Origin: Diphasiastrum complanatum
Taxonomy: Eukaryota; Streptophyta; Lycopodiopsida; Lycopodiales; Lycopodiaceae
Direction of reading: 5' to 3'
Assembly: GCA_029204225.1 (NCBI GenBank)
Contig: CM055104.1
Location: 47,748,451-47,812,450, forward strand
DNA length: 64,000 nt
The position numbers were made by a program, and so were the translations under genes. Each line of letters opens with the position of its first letter. Position 1 is the stretch's first letter. Under the pieces are notes generated by a model. The model ran no database searches, was not told the origin of the DNA, and worked only from the letters and a program-made list of their open reading frames with translations. Shown piece by piece: positions 11,837 to 23,356 of this stretch.

Positions 11837-12156
11837 ACTCCGATGGAGTGAAATGTCCATCACGTAATAAGGAAGTTAACTCACTCTTTTTGCCCTAAAA
11901 TGAAACTCTAGTCTATTTCTTAGAGTCATATTTGGTAGGTGCATGGTTGGTCAAAATCTCATATCAAATCAAGGTCTAGATCCTATAAAGTAGGGACCTC
12001 TACCAAATAGACACAACCACCTCTCTTGACTCGAGCTAACCCACTTTAGGAGTGGATTGCCACATGGCACTTTGGCCATACATGTGTGAAAACAACTTTA
12101 CACAAAAATGTACAATATGTTGCATGGCTAGATTTGCCAATGTTGGCAATTTTTCA
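11837..12156 (-). repeat. Inverted partial LTR joined tail-to-tail to the 3' LTR
   Basis: The reverse complement of this stretch matches the first 300 or so bases of the neighbouring LTR family (from ...TTGGCAATTTTTCA at 12156 back to the GTAATAAGGAAGTTAACTCA region near 11865), but is more diverged. It makes a large inverted repeat with 11483-11836. Confidence 0.8.
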
Positions 12157-13495
12157 TAGGAAATTCTCAGGTTGCATTTGGAATTCTCACTTAGTAATTT
12201 TCTCAACGTCCTGGCTATCTTCTACGTTGCATTTCTTCTTCATCACATATTATCCTTACTTAGGAATTTTGATGATACTTTACTAGGTGTATTTGGTCGT
12301 CTTTTGCGGCCGAGAACCTTCGACACTTGTGAAGGTCAGTTTTCTAAGTGTCAAATTTCTCTTCCTGCCTCCTCAGGTGGTGTTGGCCTAACATCTACTA
12401 CTTGCATTGCACCAGTTCTTTTTCTTGGAAGTTGGGCTCTTATTGCCTCTGCACTAGTTTCCAAGTTTCAACAGGGTAATCAACCTCTTTTTTTTTATTC
12501 AGTGGCTCATGTGGAGACTGGCACTTTGACTTTTCAACATGCTCTTCGCACTGCTCGAGGTTTACTTTCACCGCTTGTATAGCCTTTTGTGTCTCTCTTT
12601 GAATCTTTGGTCACAATCAGCGGCTGGTTTTTCAGAAGACTATCATGGAGCATCTTCACTCTTATTCATTTGGTCAACTTATCAATGATTCACTTTCTGA
12701 TGCAGTTCGGGCTCATCTTCTTTCACGTGCTGGTCCTGGTCCAGGGGCTTGGTTGGTTGCACGCCCAATTCTTCCACTCTTGTGACTCAACAATGACTTG
12801 TTTATAACTGCCCTTTGAACCAGATTGGGACTTTCGCATCCTATGTAAATTGGTATCTCTAAGTGTTCGGGTGGACATGAGGGCTTCTTGAACATCCAAG
12901 ACAAGACTATGGGTACTCATCTTATGCAATGCTGCTTAGGTGGAGAATGTATTGTTTCACATGATTCCATTCAAGATGCTCTTGTTGATATTGCTCATGA
13001 TAGTGGTTTTTATGTTGTTCGAGAACATACACACATTTTACCAGGGCCTTCTTTGCAATCTTATGTTGAGTTGACCTTGTTTTCTTGCGTGAGGGAATTT
13101 GCACTCTAAGAGATCTTGTCATTGTCGATCCCTCTCGGCAAGACCTCCTTTGTCGTTCTTCCACCATGCAAGGGGCCACTGCATCTCACACAGCTCAAGA
13201 AAAGGAGCAAGATTGTAATAATCGTGCACTTGGTGAAGATTTCATCCCCTTTGCCTTGGAAACATATGGTTGTCTTCATAAAAAATTTAATGATCTTTTG
13301 TCTTTATCTGTGGAGCTTCTGGTGAAACGCCAGGGACAAAGCATTACCTTACCATCTGCCATTTCTTTCCACCTCAACGTATTTCTATTGCATTACAACG
13401 TTCACAGGCACTTTAAATTCTTCGACGAGCCCAATTTGCAGGAGCAGCTGCTTCAAAGCTTCCTACATTACCTATTAATGGATCTATTTTAGTTA
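12157..13495 (+). pseudogene. LINE, C-terminal part
   Basis: Continues the LINE interrupted at 8235, starting well downstream. Frames at 12172-12582 carry QISLPASSGGVGLTS and APVLFLGSWAL, the post-RT block usual in this LINE clade. Frames at 12888-13492 carry VVREHTHILPGPSLQ, then LRDLVIVDPS, then FIPFALETYGCLHKKF. In that order these match the C-terminal nuclease-like tail seen in related non-LTR elements (family knowledge, not checked here). The stop is at 13490-13492. Several frameshifts are needed. Its relation to the 7.0-8.2 kb part rests on clade-typical blocks on the same strand and on the insertion lying between them. Confidence 0.7.
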
Positions 13496-13630
13496 ATGAT
13501 TTACATTAAGCAGTTGGTTTTGAGTAATTAGTTTACTATTTTAAGTTTTACTAAGCTTTTGATTAGCTTAATTCATTTTTGCCATTCTCTACGGTATCAT
13601 TTTATATACTTGGGATGACATATTTGTAAA

Positions 13631-13960
13631 AGTTGCCGATCGTTTAGCTATAAGGGATATCGACCAAATTTGGTGGCGCGTTACTGAGGCAATGTGCTGT
13701 CTAATGGTGAAAGCATGGGTGCGTCCACGATCAAGGTGGTATGATAGCTGCCGATTGTTTAGCTATAAGGGCTATTGACCAGATTTGGTGGGGCATTATA
13801 GAGACAATGTGCTGCCTAACGGTGAAAGCATGGGTGCATCCACGATCAAGGTGGTACATTCAAGGATAGCTGTCGATCGTTTAGTGACCAAATTTGGTGG
13901 GGTGTGACTGAGGCAATGTGCTGCTTAATGGTGAAAGCACGGGTAGTTGAATGGGTGTTC
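13631..13960. repeat. Tandem repeat, three units of about 115-120 bp
   Basis: Units start at 13631, 13746 and 13868 with AG(T/C)TG(C/T)CGAT. Each contains ACCAAATTTGGTGG (or a near match) and GGTGAAAGCA. The third unit lacks the TAGCTATAAGGG segment. Units differ at roughly one base in ten, so the repeat is old. Confidence 0.9.
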
Positions 13961-14238
13961 CTTGTGGGCTGATTCTGTGATCGATTTGTATGGGCGAGGC
14001 TAGGCAAAGGTCCTTTGGCAGAGCTATCTCAAAGGGGGACCTTGTCTTTGTTACCTGTTAATAAACTTGCCTGAGTGTCTTGCTTGTATGTATTCATGGT
14101 GAGTCCTAGTACTCGTGCTTTGCCTAGTTTGCATAATTGCTTGTGATACAAAGAGTTGATGGCTTGAGAAAGAACCTTTCCTTTGAAGGCTGATACCATC
14201 AAACAAAGAGGACTACAAAATTTGTGGGGCTAATTTGC

Positions 14239-14690
14239 AGTTCAAGTACTCGCACGTGAATGGCAACGAAATGACTCAATGTTTGCAAAGAATGGATGGC
14301 TAGCCTATTTCTTGGGTTAGTTTCATTTGTGAGAATGCCCGTCTGATACAAGAAGGAAGTCAAAAGTTGGAAAGGGCAATTTCAGGGGAGATCTTCTATG
14401 GAACAATTGGCCTTCATTTGGAATGGCTACCTTTGGAACTGAAACTCACTACACATGGATTCACATTTCAAGTACTTGCATGTGAATGACAACTAAATGA
14501 CTCGATGTTTGGAAAGGATGGATGGCAAGCCTGTTACTTGGGTTAGTTTTCATTTGCGACAACACCCACCAGACGCAAGGAGGAAGTCAAAAGCTAGAAA
14601 GGGCAATTTTAGGAGAGATCTTCTACGGAACAATTGGTTTTCATTTGGGATGGCTACCTTCAGGGCTGAAACTCATTGAGCATGGGTGAT
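14239..14690. repeat. Tandem duplication of about 222 bp
   Basis: The block 14239-14459 recurs at about 14466-14690. Shared stretches include GAGATCTTCTA, GGAACAATTGG and GGAAGTCAAAAG. No coding content is recognised. Confidence 0.88.
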
Positions 14691-15194
14691 ATCTAGTGTC
14701 AGTTGAGTTTTTCCTCAAAGAGGAAAGACTAGGATCCTCTTCAAAGGTTGGCAAAAAGATGTTATGTCTCAAATAGTACTTGGCATAACAAACTTGTTGT
14801 GCAATCTGCAACCTTATGGAGTCCACTCACAAAGTCTCAAGCCATCAACTGCATCATTCATAGCGTGAACAAAATACAAATGCATTAGATTGGCTTTGCA
14901 CTTTTGTGCTAGCCTTCATCACTACTAGTTTACTTCTGGAGAAGTGATGTATAGTTGTACATCGGTCTTTGTACAAATATATGAAAGCTAATGTGGACAT
15001 ATGTTTGTGCATGTGGCCTACATCTACTCTTTGGCACCAACGAAGTGAATAGGGATGGAAAGCAAAGTGTTGGAAAGGTTTTTGTCTGAGAACTCTACTC
15101 TAAGTCCAGTCAGCTGATTTTATAAGAGGAGGGGAACTATCACACACACACACACCTCTCTCTTGGTGCAAATCTTGAATGAAAGTTGATCAAA

Positions 15195-15295
15195 ATGGGG
15201 GCAAATCAAGGTGACCTAGCCATACTCACATGTGGAGACTAGCAAATTCAAGGTGACCTAGCCATACTCACATGAGGAGACTGGCAAACTTTGGA
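15195..15295. repeat. Short tandem repeat, two 43-bp units
   Basis: CAAGGTGACCTAGCCATACT recurs at 15208 and 15250, each followed by CACATG(T/A)GGAGACT. Two copies only. Confidence 0.85.
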
Positions 15296-16335
15296 CCTTA
15301 TAAGTTGACAAGTTCTTGTTGTGGAAAGAAAAGCTTGTTATAGGCTTTCTCTGGACCAACAATGATGAGGAGACATAATGAGTACGCTAACTTGTGTTAC
15401 GTGTAAAGCAGTTGATCATCAAAGGAACTGTAAAAGTGAATCTTGCATGAGAGACATGGTACTTCAAACAAACGCTAAGGGATAGTTCACATTGGAATCG
15501 GACTAGTGCAAAATCTAGGTGCATGTGTCTGATTCAAAGAGAGCTACTTGAAGCCAAGGGAGATGTACATTTCTTGTTTTGGCTGTGAGGCAACTGACCA
15601 ATGATGGAATTGTGAAAATTATGTTTTGCGGACATAGTGTTTCAAACAAATGTGAAGAGATAGTTTGTATGTGGATCAAATTGGTGTGACCCATTGGCTC
15701 TCCACAAGGTCAATGGTTACATTTGGGTTGATTCAAAGATAGCAACTTCAAGCTAAGTGAGAGGTGCATTGCGGAGTACTCAATCTTTGCCTACCGTAAA
15801 GAGCCAAAAGAAAAAGTATCAAGATCAGGCTGGGACAAGGAGAGAAATCAAGGTGCAAAAGCAACAAGGCATGGAGTGGACCATAAAGTGGGCAATCAAC
15901 GATATCCCTTGGCTCAGGGAGCCTTGATACCTATGCAGAACTGATCAAATCTGGAGCTCAGGGATCTCAACACAAAGTGCATCAAGGACAAATCAGAAGC
16001 TCAAAGGAGTTCAAAGTCTAAAATTAGAAGCGACAAGGGCGAACATTTCAACAAAAAGCCTCTGTCACCAGTTAATAAGGTTCTTGGGTTTTATGTAAGT
16101 GATATAAAATCTACCTTTTTCCCAGAAAAAGTGAGATTTTCAAGTTATGTAATTTTTTGATATAAAGAGCTGAGCCTCCAACTTGTGGTGTGCCAGCTAC
16201 AAATGCTAATAAAAAGTGGCCAGTAAACTGAGTACTGTGCCAAGTAGCTTAAACGTAGTTAATTTTAATTGGGAGACACCTTTACTTTAATCTGACATCT
16301 GATGAGGACATCAGATTTTAAAAAGGTGGGGTGGA

Positions 16336-16858
16336 TGTTGTAAAGCTACCTTTATAGGCTTTACTTTTGGCACCAGCATTGTCCCTGGTACCAGCAGTGC
16401 CACTGCTGCTCTTGGCGCCACCGGCTTCGGCGTCGCTCCCGACGCCACTGTGACCAGAATCCAGTCGGTGCCAAGTTCCTATGGCTGAAAAACTTTCTAG
16501 CAAAGTCCAGAGAGCTCCGATCGATGTGCAATCACCTCACACGATCTAGCCATGATTAAAGGAAGCCTGGGGATCAATAAATTATAGAGAGAAAAAATCC
16601 TAGAGAGAAAAAATTCTAGAGAAAAAAAACATGCTTTACCAGCTTGGGAAGAGCACTTGGCATGAGGGGAGGTGGCGAATCCCACCAAAACTCTAGGGGA
16701 ATGCGGATTGTGACTCATGGCGAGCTCCAACCAAGTCTCAGCTTCCCTTGCTGGAATGTTGTCCTGGCGCTTGCCTTGGCATGCCAGTGCCCCGGAGACT
16801 AGGGTTGGTCACACACTTGAAATGTGACCTTCTTAGATCTATCAATAAAGTGAGATTT
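16336..16858 (+). repeat. Probable gypsy-type LTR, interrupted near its 3' end
   Basis: Starts TGTTGTAAAG after a purine tract. The sequence runs to 16858, where a copia element (16859-21639) is inserted, and may finish at about 21640-21659 (ending TTTGTAACA). Bases next to the insertion, GATTT on the left and GATGT on the right, could be a damaged 5-bp target duplication. There is no second LTR copy in the window to confirm this. Confidence 0.4.
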
Positions 16859-17690
16859 TGTGGAAAAAGTACAAAAAGAACCAAGAGTGGATTCTAATCT
16901 GATCCTCAAGAGGGATTGGTTGTCAGATTACTTGATCTATCAATCTACTTCAGATTAAGATCAATCTAGATCAATTCTAGACACAAAATCCTAACAAGAA
17001 CAATCATTAATTGAAGGTAAATGTACTTTATGGTTTCACACGTGTGAAACACTGTCTGAGTACGGACTCCAACCTGAAAATCAAGTACACATTGATAGAA
17101 TCTCAAAACAATCAAAACAAATGTAGACAAATGGAGAGAACCACTCAAAATTGCTTCCAAAACCAAGATTGGTGTCTCACACTGATTATGGCCAAATGTG
17201 GCTCTATATATACAATAGGTGGGAGCTCGTGGTACTGATCATCCCTTTGATCCCACATGTGTGAAGGTGCTTTGTCATATGATGATTCATCATGCAAAAC
17301 TGACACTTGGACAAAACCTTCTATTTTGAGCACTTTTGGTCCATTTTCCTTCTATATGGAGATCTACTTGAAAATCTTCTAGAAGTCAAATTTCGTCTAC
17401 TTCAGCTTATTCCACACATGTGAGCTGTCCTCTACACATGGGATGTGAGACCTAACCAAAGGATGTGGCTCATGCAAGCAATAGACTGATGCCATGTGTC
17501 ATATGTCTAGAAAACTAGTTTTTGGTCTTTTTAGCCACTAGAACTTGAATTAAATCATATGTACAGCCTATATGATTATGGTACATGACAAGTACACTAT
17601 TTTCACATGTGGGAACAGGTTCCACACATGTGTGTCTATCTATATACAAGATATTTGGCCTCTACCAAGCTTAGTTTTGCATTTTTAACA
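16859..17690 (-). repeat. 3' LTR of the non-autonomous copia
   Basis: Plus-strand TGTGGAAAAAGT to ATTTTTAACA. Contains TTTCACACGTGTGAAAC near 17036 and several CACATGTG-type palindromes. Confidence 0.9.
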
Positions 17691-17827
17691 CTCCTCAAAA
17701 ATTTAGCTTGGTAAATTTAGCTTGATGGAAAACATGATGATCTTGAACTTGACTCCATGGGCTGAATTGGTCTTTGCTAGTTCAAAGGGTGTGAAGATCA
17801 GCCAATGAGCTTGATGTTGATCTGAAA

Positions 17828-19206
17828 TCACCATATCCATGATAGTGCTTCTTTGATGTTGACATCTTTGATGAGCTTGAGAGCTTTGCACCATCCTAGC
17901 ACCTCCAAAATTGATTCCTTCCAATTTTCATGTAGATACTTGACCTTGAGGCTTGCTCCTTCACATGAGATATGCTCCTCTTTCCCTTGAAATGTGAGCC
18001 ACATGGGCTCAACCATGTTTCTTGAGTTTCTTTTTGGAATCACAACTTGAGAAGGTCTCTCCTCCTCAATCCTTGGCACACTTGAACCTTGAGATGACTC
18101 CTTAAGATCCTCTTCATGATGCTCCTTCTTGATGGAAATCCGAGACCTCCATGTCTCATAATGATCACAACAAGTATGACCATTCAATATGCACTTCCTA
18201 TGATTATCAAGATTACTTATGCTAGAAACATAAGTCCAAAAATCACCACAACTTGGCATGATTTTTCCAATATTGAAATCAAAAGGTATCTCCATCTCAA
18301 TAAGGCTAACTACTTGATTATGGATATAAGTGTCCACTTTGGATGTTTCACTTATTCTCGTAAGAAGTTTACAACTTGCCTTTAGGATTGAAAACATACA
18401 ATTTTCATTTTATGAATGAACACATCATTCATGATCTTATTGAAACCAAAAGATCCTATATTATGAAGATATTTCCATTTCCTTGACTTCATAACTAATG
18501 TAAGCTTACAAGGAAAACATATTTTGCTATCTTTTAAGACATCACACTCAACTAGCATTGCCTTAAGCCACCTTTGAGATACAAAAATCCCTTCAAAGCC
18601 AAATGGTTCTTCATAAGTTGACATGATAGCATAAATAAAACTATTTTCATTTTGTGATTGCTGCTCCTTATTCTTGATTGATTTCTCTTGGATCATAACA
18701 ATAAGTTTGAGCTTATTTAAAGTTCCAAGCAAAATACTTTCCAAGGACATAAAATAAATCCAAGTTACTCTTATGAAAGTGACATCTATCTTTGCATCTT
18801 GAACCAAACAATGCACTTCCAAATGAAAAATTTCAAAAGATTTGACATGTGTTCTGATGGACTCTTGAAGACAAATCTTGCAAGTCCTTGTGAGACTCCA
18901 AGCCTCATTCACCTTTCCACAAAGGAAACACCTTCCCTTGGACTTCTCCTTCTTGTATTTGCATTTCAAACTTGAAGCTCCATCCTTCACCTTGGCCCCC
19001 TTGCTTTGGCTCTCCTTGGATAAATTGGTCTTCTTTTTGTAGCATCTTGAGAAAATATATCCTCCCTTGCCACAAAGGTTGTACTTAGGATCCTTTCTTT
19101 CCTTCAATAGGATGCCACCTATTGATGCCATGTGAATAAAAACCTGTGATATGATTCTACAAATGTGATTTGTGACTTTCAAGAGACTAGATTTGAACAT
19201 CTTCAA
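17828..19206 (-). pseudogene. Two overlapping open frames with gag traces
   Basis: The upstream frame (19206-18382, 274 residues) has a Lys-rich tract and two Cys pairs (CFLCGK near 18925 and CKIC), a damaged zinc-knuckle-like pattern. The downstream frame (18397-17828, 189 residues) has PKRNSRNMVEPMWLTFQGK, which aligns by eye with the PRRSSRAKVEPSRLTYQGK linker found between integrase and RT in the copia at 42-45 kb. The usual domains between them are absent. I read this as a heavily deleted and diverged copia interior that has kept open frames. Whether it is translated is unknown. Confidence 0.55.
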
Positions 19207-20793
19207 TAATCTAGAATGATCTACAAAAGATCTAGCTCACAAACCTAAGAATCAATCTTCACACTAATGACTAGTCACTTAGAAACTTTGCTTTGATCAC
19301 TAAGACAAAAGCACACAATCTTTGAATCAAATCACAAAAGAAATCAGATCCAATCTCCTATTGGACTCATCAAATACCAATGACTCTTTCTTTTGAAAGT
19401 TGAAATGGATATGAAAAAGATTTGACACCTAGATTTTTCTTTTCACTTGACTAGTTCTCTCAACAGTTGAGATTCTTGAACAAAAAATGTGTTTTGTTTC
19501 AAATACATGAAAATCAAACTTAATCACTTCTTTTGGACTCACTCTTGACCCAAATAATCTCACACTTGGGATTTAGAATGAATTTGATTTAATTTGAAAA
19601 CAAACTATACCACCAATTTTTCACAAAGCTTAAAAATTTAGACAACTAGAGATTCACAAAGATCTCAACCATGCATGAATACTCAAATATGGACTCCTCC
19701 TCATTCTAGTCATCCAATGGGATCACAAATTGACCCTCACACTCTCACAAAGAAAGTTGAAAAGAACTAATTTGAGTTTCATACATACTATGTCAACTTT
19801 TGCTCAATAAATTGATTCAATCACCCCTATTGGATTCTACCAATTACTCTACCTTTAGAGACTTGGAATGAAATTCAAAATCAAAAGTTGTGATTTTTCT
19901 CACTAATATATTGTGCTTCAAAGAGCTAATGCCACTTAGAAAGATTTGATCACCTAGGAGAAGACAAACTCTCCACCAATAACAACACAAAATGAGCTTC
20001 TAGATCTTGCCCTCTGCAAAGGAAGGAACTCTTAGAAAATTGGATCTCTCTCTACACATTTGTCATAGACACCTTAATGAATCTTTTCAAACCTTACAAT
20101 CACTCAAACAAATTGAGTAGGGTTGAACAATGTGACTTGGATCTCAATCTCTTTTCTAGAACTCTCAATTTAAGCCAATCTATGTCAAATTCTACAAAAG
20201 ATTTGCATAGATGCTCTATATGCACTAGAAACTCTCAAAGGTTTCACTTGGAGGACAGATCCAAAGATTTTTTCTAGCAAATTGATGCTTCTAAACTTGA
20301 CCCTATCACTCTTGAACAAATCTAGAGTGATGGTACAATGGATTTCAACCTCTCACCTTGCATATCACTCCTTAATCTATGATTTTTAGCAAAATCTCTC
20401 TCAACTTCAACATGCACTCAAAAAATCAGAGATGATCAGTTAATGCACCTATTTCAAGATTCAAATTTCATTTCTTAACTGATCTAATCCAAGAACTAAT
20501 CAAGGGATTAGATTCTCTATAGAAAATGCTTGATTTTGCACCAAGAATTACTCAAATTGGGTATGTGAGTCAAATTCTACAAATTTTTGAAATTTCTTAG
20601 TCAAAACCGGAGTTGTACAGCCTCACACGTGTGAAAAAGGTTCCTATAGCCTACAACAAGTTCTGGTCCAAAAATTTTGAGAATATCTATCAAATCCAAC
20701 TCGCTACTCAAAATTTGACTAGTTTCCAAAAAACTGCTAATTTTGGCTTTGATTTGGATTAACCCTATCAATTTCAACAAAATCTCTTGTACT
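19207..20793 (-). other. Leader of the non-autonomous copia, no gene
   Basis: About 1.6 kb without a credible ORF, between the primer site and the first open frame. It contains CTCACACGTGTGAAAAAG near 20622. Confidence 0.6.
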
Positions 20794-20807
20794 TGGCTCT
20801 GATACCA
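20794..20807 (-). promoter_or_regulatory. Primer-binding site (initiator Met tRNA)
   Basis: Plus-strand TGGCTCTGATACCA, which is TGGTATCAGAGCCA on the element strand, directly adjoining the 5' LTR. Confidence 0.95.
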
Positions 20808-21639
20808 TGTGGAAAAAGTACAAAAAGGACCAAGAGTGGATCCTAATCTGATCCTCAAGAGGGATTGGTTGTCAGATTACTTGATCTATCAATCTACTTC
20901 AGATTAAGATCAATCTAGGTCAATTCTAGACACAAAATCCTAACAAGAACAATCATTAATTGAAGGTAAGTGTACTTTATGGTTTCACACATGTGAAACA
21001 CTGTCTGAGTACGGACTCCAACCTGAAAATCAAGTACACATTGATAGAATCTCAAAACAATCAAAACAAATGTAGACAAATGGAGAGAACCACTCAAAAT
21101 TGCTTCCAAAACCAAGATTGGTGTCTCACACTAATTATGGCCAAATGTGGCTCTATATATACAATAAGTGGGAGCTCGTGGTATTGATCATCCCTTTGAT
21201 CCCACATGTGTGAAGGTGCTTTGTCATATGATGATTCATCATGCAAAACTGACACTTGGACAAAACCTTCTATTTTGAGCACTTTTGGTCCATTTTCCTT
21301 CTATATGGAGATCTACTTGAAAATCTTCTAGAAGTCAAAATTCGTCTACTTCAGCTTATTCCACACATGTGAGCTGTCCTCTACACATGGGATGTGACAC
21401 CTAACCAAAGGATGTGGCTCATGCAAGCAATAGACTGATGCCATGTGTCATATGTCTAGAAAACTAGTTTTTGGCCTTTTTAGCCACTAGAACTTGAATT
21501 AGATCATATGTACAGCCTATATGATTATGGTACATGACAAGTACACTATTTTCACACGTGGGAACAGGCTCCACACATGTGTGTCTATCTTTATACAAGA
21601 TATTTGGCCTCTACCAAGCTTAGTTTTGCATTTTACACA
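20808..21639 (-). repeat. 5' LTR of the non-autonomous copia
   Basis: Near-identical to 16859-17690 by eye; single-base changes such as ACACGTGTG to ACACATGTG near 20988. Its outer end reads TTTTACACA instead of TTTTTAACA. Confidence 0.88.
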
Positions 21640-21659
21640 GATGTTACTCGTTTGTAACA

Positions 21660-21956
21660 AAGCTTTGAGTTAGTTAAGTTTGATGTATTTGAAGATAAGT
21701 TTTACTTCAAGGTAAAGAAATAGTGCATTTTCTTCAAAGGCTCTTACCTTTTAGCTCTTTTCTCCGATTAGGGCCGTCCAAAAGCCAAAATCCTTCAAAT
21801 AAAGGGCAAGAAAGGAATGTACCCTGCAAATACGGTACCTGAAAACAGAGAGATTGCAGCGGAGAAAGTGTTTGGAGTGCACCAAAAGTCTTTTCACCAT
21901 TCTAGTGGGCAAGTAGTTGGGAGTTGGTGACGAAGGGCATTTCGGAGGACAACACC
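21660..21956. other. No gene seen
   Basis: Unannotated spacer between the copia element and the foldback element. No motif recognised. Confidence 0.5.
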
Positions 21957-23210
21957 CATTAGGGCCCTTTTTGGACTCAAAAAGGGCCTCTTCACTAATT
22001 ATAATTAGTGTTAATGACGACATGTGTACCAATAAGAGAGTGACAACTGAGATGGAATGGTCCATATGATATGGCACATCCAATGGTGTAAATTAGATCT
22101 TCAATCCTAACCCACCCACTAACTCTCTTCTAACTCTACTTCCTCAACCCATAATAATGATGATAGGACATGGCTCAAGTTCAAATTTAAATGAAAATAT
22201 AGCTATTTTTTCACGGCCTTCAAAAGTTGTTTTTAATAACTCAGAATGTCAGAAAAGGGGGCCCAATATTTCATTGGGCTCCCATATTGGAAAAAATTTC
22301 AAAAAAAAAGTCGGGGGGAGGGGGGATTGAGGTACAAGCCCCGCCCCCCCTTGGTAGTACACACACCCCCCGGCTCCCCCTTGTGTACCCTCTCCTAGCC
22401 CCCTTTGCCCGCTGGCTGCGCTGTCAAGCGGGCCCCCCACCTTCCTCCCTCTGGGTCGCTGACATGAGTGAGGGCGCAAGACCCGGAGGGATCACGCCCC
22501 CCCCCCCCCACATCTTCTTGCACAGCCATTGAGGAGGGGAGGGAGAGAAGTCACGCCACTAGCCCACGCGTGCACAAGGGAGCCGGTGCCTCGAAGCACT
22601 GTCCACTTCGAGGCACCGGCTCCCCTGTGCGCGCGTGGGCTGGTGGCGCGACTTCTCCCCCTCCCCTCCTCATTGGCTGTGCAAGAAGATGTGGGGGGGG
22701 GGGGGGGGGGGGGGGTTCGCATGGATCCCTCCGGGTCTTGCGCCCTCACTCATGTCAGTGTCCCGGAGGGAGGAAGGTGGAGGCCCCGCTAGACAGCGCA
22801 GCCAGCAGGCAAAGGGGGATGGGAGAGGGTACACAAGGGGGGCGGGGGGGGAGGGTGTGTGTGTACTACCAAGGGGGGGGGGGGGATTGTACCTGAAATT
22901 TTTCTCAATATGGGGCCCCAATGAAATATTGGGTCCCATTTTCCTGACATTCTGAGTTATTAAAAACGACTTTTGAAGGCCGTGAAAATTGAAAGTCATA
23001 TTGGATTCAAGATTCTAGATAACATTAAAATCATTTGTCCTTGTTATATTACACTAGGCCCTAAGTGAAGCCTATTGAAATGTGAGTTAACCCATGATAA
23101 ACCCATGGTGAACTGCCACATAGGACAATTAGTGGGTTAATTAATCATAATTAGCAAACACATTTAGGCACAGAAGAGGCCCTTTTTGGGTCCAAAAAGG
23201 GCCCTAATGG
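21957..23210. mobile_element. Foldback element, 1.25 kb GC-rich palindrome
   Basis: Inverted arms share a centre near 22600. The core stem is AGCCGGTGCCTCGAAG / CTTCGAGGCACCGGCT (22581-22596 and 22606-22621). The arm ends 22211-22226 (TCACGGCCTTCAAAAG) and 22971-22986 pair. Further out, 21957-21994 and 23172-23210 pair again, and each of these is itself a hairpin (AGGGCCCTTTTT..AAAAAGGGCCT). The interior has long G or C homopolymers, for example 23 G at 22693-22715. No transposase is visible; the overlapping ORFs are palindrome artefacts. It could be a MITE-like or foldback DNA transposon, or an inverted duplication of a simple-sequence region. Confidence 0.75.
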
Positions 23211-23356
23211 ATTTGGCTTCCGATTTGCTGGAAAAGCGGCAGGAGGTCCTGAAACTTTTTTGGTCAGACCTTAGAGTTAACTTTTAGAAGTCTACATTGC
23301 TCTATAAGCTTGTCATTGGGCCTCATTAAGGCGCTACAGGAGCAATTTTTGGCGAA

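Larger units (their letters stand above)
13496..16335. other. Non-coding stretch with tandem repeats; possible LARD-like interior
   Basis: No gene seen. It holds three tandem repeat sets (listed separately) and ends in a purine-rich motif (TTTTAAAAAGGTGGGGTGGA, 16316-16335) just before a TGTTGTAAAG start, which resembles the polypurine tract and LTR start of plant Ty3/gypsy elements. I infer the interior of a non-coding LTR derivative, but find no 5' LTR. Confidence 0.4.
16859..21639 (-). mobile_element. Non-autonomous copia element
   Basis: Two direct LTRs (16859-17690 and 20808 to about 21639) flank 3.1 kb. On the minus strand the right LTR is 5' and is followed by an initiator-Met primer site. 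The polypurine tract lies next to the left LTR (17691-17700, CTCCTCAAAA on the plus strand). The interior has no recognisable integrase or RT, only two open frames with gag-like traces. The two LTRs differ at few sites by eye, so the insertion is fairly recent for such a decayed interior. This suggests it was copied in defective form by another element. Confidence 0.85.

Noticed and set aside
13631-13960. CRISPR-like array
   Set aside because: Only three diverged adjacent units of about 115 bp with no short repeat-spacer pattern, in a plant context.
16318-16730. Two short minus-strand ORFs
   Set aside because: Lie within the probable gypsy LTR, with no domain or codon signal.
22227-22999. 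Several GC-rich overlapping ORFs on both strands
   Set aside because: Mirror images of each other created by the palindrome and G/C runs; no protein-like composition.
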